Assembly (NCBI RefSeq): GCF_013376005.1
Contig: NZ_JABMJK010000010.1
Span: forward strand, 186,001 to 250,000
From: Duganella sp. SG902
GTDB lineage: Bacteria; Pseudomonadota; Gammaproteobacteria; Burkholderiales; Burkholderiaceae_D
Direction of reading: 5' to 3'
DNA length: 64,000 bases
The notes beneath the pieces were generated by a model, which worked only from the letters and a program-made list of their open reading frames with translations, searched no databases and was not told the DNA's origin. Shown here piece by piece: positions 57,185 through 64,000 of the stretch (its first letter is position 1; every line of letters begins with the position of its first letter). The position numbers and the translations under genes are program-made.

Positions 57185-58997
57185 AGCGACAACGCAAGTG
57201 CGACCGCGCGCGGCGCGACGGGAAGCTGCGCAGCCGCAGGCTGACGGCGGCGAGTTGGCCGGCCAGCAGCAATCGGCACGGACCGCACAAATGCGGAGTT
57301 TGCGCGCGGTGGCAAATAGCGGCCCCCAACTGCGGCGCCTTGCCGGCCTGGCGTCGTCCGCGCCGGTGCAGCGTTATTCGCCACGGCCCTTTGAACGGGT
57401 GGAATTGAACAACCTTCCCGGCGTACCGGGCGTCGCCGGATTTGGATGGAATGGGGAGCGTCTCGCCGCGCTGACCGCGTGGAGCAAGAGCCACAAACAA
57501 TTGCTCCACATCGCCCACAATCTTCGTTACGACGCGTGGCTGCGGCTGCAAGATCTGCCAGGAGCGGGTTTCAACAATCAGGTGCTGAAATCCGCGCCAG
57601 ACGAGAGCAACGCCGACGCGTTGGCCGCCGCCCACATCATGCAGTCGCTGCCAGTCTGCCTGCTGCCGTTGGCGCGCTTGCTCATCGAAGAACATGGCGA
57701 GGAGGTGGTGCCGGAGCTCAAAGCCAAGCTGCCGATAGTCAACGCGGCCTACGGCATCGGCAGTAGCACCGCGGCCGCCGTGATTGCGGCGCAAAAGGGC
57801 TTGCAGCAATGGTTGCTCAGCAAATTAGACGTCAATCAGATTGTCAGCGTACAACGCAGCATCGGTTTCGAGTTTGAGTTCGCCCGCTACCATGCGCCTG
57901 GCGAGTTGCCCGCGCATCTGATACTTGGAGAATCAGCGGAACTCAGCACCTTGTTCAAGATGCCATTCGTGCTTGAAACCGACTCCGGAAACGAATTGGA
58001 GATCGGCATGCCGCCCATGTTGATTGGCTTGGTGGAGGATGGACCGGACAAGGACACCATCAGCCGCCTCTGGCCCATCTTGCGCTCCACCATGAAAACG
58101 ATTCGTGACCAACACATCGACAGCCCCGTCAACACGCTGCCGCTGGCGGGCAACGGAATAGGCGCAGGCTGGAACATGAAAGCGGCGGCGAACAATCTGA
58201 CTGTGGTCGCGGGCCGCCCCGGTAAAGCAAGCGCCAGCGCGGACCAGGTGTATTCCCAACTCAACATCACGCTGACGCCGGCGGAAATCGCCCGCTTCAC
58301 GGATGGCGAGGGCAAGCGGCTCTATCTCAGCAAATCCCACGAGTTCTTTGGCAAGGCCTATGACGCAATCCGGACCATTCTCAAGAGTGCGGAGGGAACG
58401 CAGGGCAAGCAGGCGGCAATTCATATCAGCAAAGGATTGTCCAACCTGCTGGCGGTGCCCAGTTTTCTGTTCCAGGCCGAGTACCCTGACGTAACCGGGA
58501 ATGCGGATGTCAGCTCGACGGTAAAGGAAGTCTTTGGTATCTGGGTCAAGGACAGCATTCCCAACATTGTCGACAACGCACTGACGGACCCGGAACAGCG
58601 CAAGGCAATGCGCCTATTGTTAAGCCAGAAAACAGTGGAAATCGAAGCGGCAATGGATAAGTTGATGACCGATGCCAACGACTTCCTGGACGGCGATTTC
58701 CCGTTTGGCACCAAGGATACAGAGGGAAAATTGGAGCGCTACAAAAACACCTTCCTCGTCGAGCTCGGACAGACGCTGCTCAAGCTGCAACAGCGGCTAT
58801 CGGCGGATGTGCCTTCCTACCGTGTCAATCCCAAGCTTGCATTTGGCGAGGAAACATTCCCCGACGACGAAGCGGCATCGCGTGGACATGGGGTGCGAAA
58901 AGATACCTTTGTCAATGTGCCCGAGGGAGAGCGCCGGCTGCACCTGGCCGAACTCAGAAACGACCATTTCATCAACAGTTTTCTTGGCAAGCGCTAG
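57168..58997 (+). CDS. Payload-like protein, possible amidoligase fold, inside the structural operon
   Basis: A 609-residue protein unlike any structural eCIS component. Residues 37-70 carry the payload repeat (QMRSLRAVANSGPQLRRL, ending APVQRY), as in the USP and DUF4157 proteins. Residues 233-283 hold GFEFEF and, 30 residues on, ETDSGNELEIGMPP. This layout resembles the metal/ATP-site strands of amidoligase/GCS-like enzymes (G-x-E-x-E-x then a D-x-S...E-x-x-x-P segment). A match to that fold is tentative; the remaining sequence is helical and unfamiliar. It occupies the position of the fibre gene afp13 in Afp. AAGG lies eight bases upstream, and the start is within the afp12-like gene. Confidence 0.65.
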   Translation: MPIHDEATTQVRPRAARREAAQPQADGGELAGQQQSARTAQMRSLRAVANSGPQLRRLAGLASSAPVQRYSPRPFERVELNNLPGVPGVAGFGWNGERLAALTAWSKSHKQLLHIAHNLRYDAWLRLQDLPGAGFNNQVLKSAPDESNADALAAAHIMQSLPVCLLPLARLLIEEHGEEVVPELKAKLPIVNAAYGIGSSTAAAVIAAQKGLQQWLLSKLDVNQIVSVQRSIGFEFEFARYHAPGELPAHLILGESAELSTLFKMPFVLETDSGNELEIGMPPMLIGLVEDGPDKDTISRLWPILRSTMKTIRDQHIDSPVNTLPLAGNGIGAGWNMKAAANNLTVVAGRPGKASASADQVYSQLNITLTPAEIARFTDGEGKRLYLSKSHEFFGKAYDAIRTILKSAEGTQGKQAAIHISKGLSNLLAVPSFLFQAEYPDVTGNADVSSTVKEVFGIWVKDSIPNIVDNALTDPEQRKAMRLLLSQKTVEIEAAMDKLMTDANDFLDGDFPFGTKDTEGKLERYKNTFLVELGQTLLKLQQRLSADVPSYRVNPKLAFGEETFPDDEAASRGHGVRKDTFVNVPEGERRLHLAELRNDHFINSFLGKR

Positions 58998-59000
58998 CAC

Positions 59001-62000
59001 ATGTCGATCCCAGTCCACCAGCTAGGCCAGGTCAACCTGGATTTCTCCTCCGCCACCATGGCGACGGCATTGCGGTGGCGCGGTTGGATCGAGGAGTTCG
59101 CCAGAGTGCGCCTTCCCGCCGTGTTGGCGACGGTGTTCGACCAACTCGCGCCGCCCGACCTGCACGTCCGCATCCGGCGGCTGGATCTGGATCTGGGCGA
59201 GATCGCGGCCGAAGCCCTCGACAGCGAACTGCCGGCGGCCCTGGAGCAAGCGCTGCGCGCCGCGCTCGAAGCGGCGCTCGCCCGCGCCACGCACGCGCCC
59301 AGCGCGCAGGCCATCGCGCTATCGCCGGCGGCGGCCGCGCTCGATGAATTCGGCGTCTATCTGGCCAGCGGCGCCGTGCCCGCACGCAGTGCCAGCAACC
59401 GCTTTGCCCCGGCCGCCGTCCTGCGGCAGCTGATCGCGGACCAACCAGCCGCCCTGGTGGCCTTGCTGCGGCGTCACGCCGGAGATCGTTACGTCATCGA
59501 ACGGCTGGCGCTGCAATCCGGCGCGGAGGGTCTGCACGACCTGCTCAAGCTGCTGTCGCCAGCCCACGCCGCCGTCATCCTGGCCTACCTGGCCGATTTC
59601 CGGCGCCTCCATCCCTTGTCGGTGGCCACGCCGGCGGCCGCGCCAGCGCTGCAGCGCGCGCTGTGGGTGCTGACGCTGACCTATCTGCTGCATGAGGCCG
59701 GAACCCAGTTCAACCGCCGCAGCTATCTGGCGGCGCTGATCACCGCGGTGGCGGCGAGCGAAGGCCTGGGCTACGCCGCCCTGCTGGCGCAAATGCACGC
59801 GGCCGCCCTCAAGACCCGGGCCAGCCAGCCTTTGGCCGGCACGCTGTTGAGCGTGCTCGACGAGTTGGTGGCGGCCGTGCCGGCCGCCACCGCGCCGGCG
59901 GCGACGGCCGCCGGCGACGACCCTGTGGCCCGCGCCGAGGCTGGCGACGTCGAATCCTTGCTGCGGCTGCTGCGGCGCGGCGCCAGCCAGCCGGTCGCGC
60001 TGGACGCGCTGCTGCGCGTCATCCCGGAACCAGTGTTCACCCGCGTGATTGAACGGCTGCAGCCCGTGCACGCGACCTTGATCGTGAGCTATATCCGCGA
60101 CCTGGGAGCACTGCATCGACAGCGTCCGCTGCCGAGCCTGAGCGCCTCCGGCTTCGAACACCAGTTGCGCTTGCTGGCGCTGCGCTATCTGCTGCGCGAC
60201 CCCGGTTCGGAATTCAACCGCCTCAGCTGGCTCCGCCGGCTGCTCACGTCGCTGGCGATGGAAGCCGGTGTCAGCTACCGCCACCTGCTGCTGTCGTTCG
60301 CCGATGTGCTGGCCGGACTGCGCGCGAGGATGCCGCTTTCGAGCTCGCTCCCGGAAGGCCTGGCGGTGCTGACGGCGGAACTGGCGTCGCGGCACCCCGG
60401 CGACACGGCCCCGGCGCGCCAGGATCGGCCGGACGCGACCAGCACGCTGCTGGAACGCTTGCGTGGCCAGGCCGGCCATCCGGCGGCGCTGGCCGCCATG
60501 CTCAGGGCCTGCCCGCCGGCGCAATTCACCGACCTGCTCAACCGGCTGGCGCCGGCGCACGGCGCCGCCATTCACGCCGATATCGCCGCTTTGATCCGCT
60601 CGCCCCTGTGGCGCCGTCCAGGTGCCGCGGCGATGGCGACGCGCATCGCCCCGATCGCGCTGCAGCTGCTGCTGGCGGCCGGGCCGCCCTTCGAGCGCCA
60701 GCGCTGGCGGCAACAGCTGCTCGATCGGCTGGCGCAGGAGGCGGCATTGCCGCCGGCCGAGCTGGTGGTGGCATGGACGGCGCCAGATGTGCCCGCGGCG
60801 GTTGTCGATCCGCAGGCGGCGGTGGCGCTGGCGGAGCGCTTTTTGCGCACCGGCCAACCGCCGGCGATGGGGGCGCGGCTGAGCGATCTGGCCGCCGCCA
60901 ACCCGGGCGGCTTCGCCGCCCTGCTGCGGCGCCTGCTCCCGGCGGTGTCGGACCAGAGCGGCCTACTGCTCGATCGTATCCTGGACTGGATGCTGCCGGA
61001 GGAGATCGCGGCGGCGCTGGTGCCGGGCCAGGCCGCGCAAGCGGCGCGCTGGGCCGAGATGTTGGCCGACGAACCGGGCGCCGACATGCGATCGGCCTGG
61101 GGCCAGGTGCTGGCGGCCGCCTTGCGCGGCGACGTAGCCGGCGGCCCGCCTGGCTTCGCGCCGCCGCAACAACGCCTGGACCGGCTGTCGGCGTCGCGGC
61201 ACTGGCTGGCGCATGGCGCACTGCCCTGGTGGCTGCCGCCGGAAATCAAGCTGGACGAGCTGCTGAGCGACCTGCCGCGACTATCGCAGGCCCAACTGCA
61301 CGGGCTGTTTTTCGACCGGTCGCCGGCGTTCATCACGGCCGCCTTGCAACGGGTGCTCTCGCATCTGCCGGCCGCCGCCGGCGCAGCCCTGTTGGCGCGG
61401 CTGGCGCCTTGGGCGTCGTCGCCGGGCGGCGCGCTGGCCGGCATGCAAGCCGGACTCGACAGCACAACGCTGCGGACACTGCAATTGCGTGCCGCCACGG
61501 CGGCGATCGCCGGCGCCACGCTGGACCTCGCGCAGCTGGCGGCCGCCGCGCCAGCCCCCGCCGCGCCAGTTGCGGCGGCCGGTGCCGCGCCGCCGCCCAC
61601 TATCGCCCCGCCAGCGTCGCTGGCGTGGCTGGCTGGCGACCCGGCGGCGACGGGTGAACCGGACGACCCCGCATTCCGCTGGCTGGCCGACATGCTGAGC
61701 CAGCCGACACCCGAGCTCGACGCCGCCTTGCGTGCGGGGCTGGCGCGGCCGGCCACGCGCGCGCGCTGGGCGCGGCTGCTGCCGGAGCATATCCTGGCGC
61801 TGCTGGTCTATCGCATCGCGCCGGCACGCGCGCGCACCATGCTCGATCTGAAGACCGTATTGCAAGCCGCATGGCGCTTGTCCGCGCCGCATGCCGCACG
61901 CGGCGACAACGACAACCGCCTCGCGGCTATATTGCTGACCTCGCTGGCGGGCGAGCCGCTGCCGGCGCCGCGCGCGCTCGCCGGCCGCATGCTGGCCAGC

Positions 62001-62681
62001 CTGGCGGACGGCAAGCCCGCCGGCGCGACGCTGCTGGCGAACGCCCAGTCGCTGGCGCGCCAGGGCGGTTACGCCAATGTCGCCGCCTTGCTGCGGCCGG
62101 CGGCGCCGACGCCGGTGGCTGCGGCGCCATCGCCGGGACGCGCGCCCCAGCCGCCGCTGGCCGACGGCGTGCCGCTGTATGTCGCCAATGCCGGCCTGGT
62201 ATTGATCCATCCATTCCTGCAGCATTTTTTGCGCCAGCTGGACCTGCTGAGCGCCGACGAGCACGGGGTTGAACGCATACGCGACGTCGACGCGCGCTCG
62301 CGCGCGGTGCATCTGCTGCAGTACCTGGTGGATGGCCGCTGCGACCGCGCGGAGCCTGGCCTGGCGCTCAACAAACTGCTGTGCGGCATTCCACTGGAGG
62401 CGCCGATCGCCGCCGCGATCGAACCGACCGGCGCCGAACTGGCGCTGTGCGAACAACTGCTGGCCGCCGTGATCGGCAACTGGCCCACCATGGCAAGCAC
62501 GTCCCTTGCCGCGCTGCGGGAAACCTTTCTCCAGCGCGAAGGGCGCTTGCAACTGAAGGACGACAAATGGACGCTCACCGTCAGCCGCAAGACAGTCGAT
62601 GTGCTGGTCGACCAGATCAACTGGAGCCTGTCGGTGATCGTCTATCCATGGATGCCGGCGCCAATGGCGGTCCTATGGTGA
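59001..62681 (+). CDS. eCIS tape-measure protein (CIS_TMP, Afp14-like)
   Basis: A 1226-residue protein. The N-terminal VHQLGQVNLDFSSATMATALRWRGWIEEFARVRLPAVLATVFD and the C-terminal LYVANAGLVLIHPFLQHFLRQLDLL...RAVHLLQYLVDGRC...LNKLLCGIPLE match the contractile injection system tape-measure family. Between them lie several degenerate repeats of about 190 residues (each with a P-x-x-F/A-A-x-x-x-L-x-P-x-H-A motif). It sets tube length during assembly; this one is long and helical throughout. The start has only a weak ribosome binding site three bases after the payload stop, so coupling is likely. Confidence 0.9.
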   Translation: MSIPVHQLGQVNLDFSSATMATALRWRGWIEEFARVRLPAVLATVFDQLAPPDLHVRIRRLDLDLGEIAAEALDSELPAALEQALRAALEAALARATHAPSAQAIALSPAAAALDEFGVYLASGAVPARSASNRFAPAAVLRQLIADQPAALVALLRRHAGDRYVIERLALQSGAEGLHDLLKLLSPAHAAVILAYLADFRRLHPLSVATPAAAPALQRALWVLTLTYLLHEAGTQFNRRSYLAALITAVAASEGLGYAALLAQMHAAALKTRASQPLAGTLLSVLDELVAAVPAATAPAATAAGDDPVARAEAGDVESLLRLLRRGASQPVALDALLRVIPEPVFTRVIERLQPVHATLIVSYIRDLGALHRQRPLPSLSASGFEHQLRLLALRYLLRDPGSEFNRLSWLRRLLTSLAMEAGVSYRHLLLSFADVLAGLRARMPLSSSLPEGLAVLTAELASRHPGDTAPARQDRPDATSTLLERLRGQAGHPAALAAMLRACPPAQFTDLLNRLAPAHGAAIHADIAALIRSPLWRRPGAAAMATRIAPIALQLLLAAGPPFERQRWRQQLLDRLAQEAALPPAELVVAWTAPDVPAAVVDPQAAVALAERFLRTGQPPAMGARLSDLAAANPGGFAALLRRLLPAVSDQSGLLLDRILDWMLPEEIAAALVPGQAAQAARWAEMLADEPGADMRSAWGQVLAAALRGDVAGGPPGFAPPQQRLDRLSASRHWLAHGALPWWLPPEIKLDELLSDLPRLSQAQLHGLFFDRSPAFITAALQRVLSHLPAAAGAALLARLAPWASSPGGALAGMQAGLDSTTLRTLQLRAATAAIAGATLDLAQLAAAAPAPAAPVAAAGAAPPPTIAPPASLAWLAGDPAATGEPDDPAFRWLADMLSQPTPELDAALRAGLARPATRARWARLLPEHILALLVYRIAPARARTMLDLKTVLQAAWRLSAPHAARGDNDNRLAAILLTSLAGEPLPAPRALAGRMLASLADGKPAGATLLANAQSLARQGGYANVAALLRPAAPTPVAAAPSPGRAPQPPLADGVPLYVANAGLVLIHPFLQHFLRQLDLLSADEHGVERIRDVDARSRAVHLLQYLVDGRCDRAEPGLALNKLLCGIPLEAPIAAAIEPTGAELALCEQLLAAVIGNWPTMASTSLAALRETFLQREGRLQLKDDKWTLTVSRKTVDVLVDQINWSLSVIVYPWMPAPMAVLW

Positions 62682-64000
62682 GCGCGGACGACGCCAATGC
62701 CGCCGTCCTGGCCGGCGAGCTGGCCTGGCTTGAGGCCGTCATCGCCCAACGCTTCCACGCGCGCAACTCGACGCCGGCCGCCGACGCCGGCCTGCCGCCC
62801 GCGCCGCCCGCGCTGGACGGCGCGGGCGGCGCCTACGCCCGGACCGTGCGCGCGCTGGGCCTCGATGCCAGCGCGCGCCTGCTGCTGGCGCTGATGCTGG
62901 CGCCGCATCTGGCGCCGGAGATCCTCGACCCGTTCTGGCTGCAAAACCAGGTGACCGGACGCCGCTTCAGCGAATTTGGCGGCGAGACCGGCCAGTCGCA
63001 CATCGGCTTCCTGCCGACCGTGGAGACCGCCCTGTTCTTGCTGGCCGGCGCCGACCTCCCGCTGCGGCTGCGGGCGCGCTGCCTGTTCCGTCCGCAGCAC
63101 CCGCTGTGCGCCGCCGGCGTGATGACGCTGGACCAGCGCCACGCGGAGGAACCGCTGGGCGCCGCCGCCATTCGCCTGTCGCGTGAATACCTGGAAATCC
63201 TGCTGACCGGCAGCGACGCCGTCCTGCCGTCCAGCGGCGAGTTTCCGGCCGAACGCATCGACACCCCGCTGGAGTGGGACGACCTGGTGATCGACGACGC
63301 CACCCGCGCGCAAATCCACATGATCAGCGACTGGCTGCGCCACGCCGACACGCTGATGCATGACTGGGACCTGCGGCGCCGCCTCAAACCGGGCTATCGC
63401 TGCCTGTTTTACGGCACGCCCGGCACCGGCAAGACGCTGACCGCCTCCCTGCTCGGCAAGCAGCATCAGATGCCGGTGTACCGGGTCGACCTGTCGCGCG
63501 TGGTCTCCAAATGGATCGGCGAAACCGAGAAGAACCTGGCGGCGCTGTTCGACCGCGCCCAGCGGCAGAACTGGATCCTCTTCTTCGACGAGGCCGAGGC
63601 GCTGTTCGGCCGCCGCACCGAGGCCCAGAGCTCGAACGACCGCTCGGCCAACCAGCAGATCGCCTACCTGCTGCAACGGCTGGAGGACTTTCCCGGCATG
63701 GTGATCCTGGCCACCAATCAGCGCGGCCACATGGACGACGCCTTCGCCCGCCGCTTTCAGTCCACCATCCTGTTCCCGCTGCCCGATGTCGGCGCGCGCC
63801 TGGCCTTGTGGGAGAAACTGTTTCGCACCGGCCGCATCGCGCTGGCGCCGCAGCTCGATTTCGCGCCGCTGGCGGAGCAATACGCGCTGGCCGGCGGCGC
63901 CATCCTCAATGTGCTGCGCTACGCCTGCCTGCGCGCGGTGACGCGCACGCCGCAACAGGTGCAGCTGGCCGACATCATGGCCGGCATCAAGCAGGAGCTG
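62675..64000 (+). CDS. AAA+ ATPase of the eCIS (Afp15-like), 3' end beyond window
   Basis: The first 442 codons are present and the gene continues past the right edge. The Walker A motif is GTPGTGKT (about residue 250), Walker B is ILFFDEAEALFG, and the arginine-finger region is DAFARRFQSTILFPLPD. The N-terminal half (LLALMLAPHLAPEILDPFWLQNQVTGRRFSEFGG) is typical of Afp15/Pvc15. These ATPases assist assembly and payload loading. ATG at 62675 overlaps the tape-measure stop (ATGGTGA); GTG at 62678 is the alternative. Confidence 0.94.
   Translation, partial: MVSADDANAAVLAGELAWLEAVIAQRFHARNSTPAADAGLPPAPPALDGAGGAYARTVRALGLDASARLLLALMLAPHLAPEILDPFWLQNQVTGRRFSEFGGETGQSHIGFLPTVETALFLLAGADLPLRLRARCLFRPQHPLCAAGVMTLDQRHAEEPLGAAAIRLSREYLEILLTGSDAVLPSSGEFPAERIDTPLEWDDLVIDDATRAQIHMISDWLRHADTLMHDWDLRRRLKPGYRCLFYGTPGTGKTLTASLLGKQHQMPVYRVDLSRVVSKWIGETEKNLAALFDRAQRQNWILFFDEAEALFGRRTEAQSSNDRSANQQIAYLLQRLEDFPGMVILATNQRGHMDDAFARRFQSTILFPLPDVGARLALWEKLFRTGRIALAPQLDFAPLAEQYALAGGAILNVLRYACLRAVTRTPQQVQLADIMAGIKQEL

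Noticed and set aside
42683..64000. Contractile locus as a prophage or type VI secretion system
   Set aside because: No capsid, terminase, lysis or integrase genes and no TssJLM membrane complex; DUF4255, DUF5908, the AAA+ ATPase and CIS tape-measure protein point to eCIS.

Overview
The window is high-GC, densely coded Gram-negative chromosomal DNA. Its gene families (Anbu cluster, BenM/CatM-controlled benzoate-catechol operon, CopCD/multicopper oxidase, ChrBA, an Afp/PVC-type injection system) and codon use fit an environmental betaproteobacterium, most likely Oxalobacteraceae (Massilia, Duganella or Janthinobacterium-like). This placement is inferred from content; no rRNA or marker gene is present. 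I saw no tRNA, rRNA, CRISPR array, transposase or integrase.

Layout. (1) 1-6.2 kb, mostly minus strand: the 5' end of a LysR gene, a small lipoprotein, an Hpt phosphotransfer protein, then the Anbu proteasome-like protease with its usual partners (transglutaminase-like, alpha-E and circularly permuted ATP-grasp proteins), and a PRC-barrel protein. (2) 6.4-12.8 kb: a DUF455 ferritin-like protein, then a type I secretion unit on the minus strand (HlyD adaptor, TraB/GumN protein, a large Asp/Gly-rich protein with a double-glycine leader, and a C39-peptidase ABC transporter). (3) 13.0-23.4 kb: benzoate uptake (BenE, MFS) and a benzoate-to-3-oxoadipate operon, catBCA-benABCD-pcaD, with a LysR regulator. 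Two matching BenM/CatM-type operator pairs lie at the benE and catB promoters. (4) 23.4-25.0 kb: a peroxiredoxin-like/2OG-Fe(II) oxygenase fusion and a secreted NTF2-like protein. (5) 25.1-30.9 kb: a copper-tolerance operon behind a CueR-type 19-bp-spacer promoter (Cys-containing small protein, TolC-like lipoprotein, Tat multicopper oxidase, CusF-like, CopC, CopD, second small protein, Csp-type copper-storage protein). (6) 31.0-35.5 kb: chrBA chromate resistance with a 42-bp operator, and a TetR/thioredoxin-reductase-like/methyltransferase cassette.

(7) 35.6-64 kb: an extracellular contractile injection system (eCIS, Afp/PVC type). The plus-strand operon runs cap (DUF4255), unknown, sheath, two tube proteins, DUF5908, LysM adaptor, VgrG-like spike, PAAR tip, gp25, two large baseplate proteins, a payload-like protein, tape measure and AAA+ ATPase, which runs off the window end. 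Divergent from it, on the minus strand, lie a protein with two WIPD repeats, a DUF4157 (eCIS core) protein with a probable caspase-like second domain, and a 1482-residue protein ending in a ubiquitin-specific-protease domain with intact Cys and His boxes.

Three candidate payloads (USP protein, DUF4157 protein, and an amidoligase-like protein sitting where Afp carries its fibre gene) share a short Asn-Ser-Pro/Gln-Arg repeat at their N-termini. I read this as a loading signal. Together they suggest a particle aimed at eukaryotic cells, which is the most interesting content of the window.
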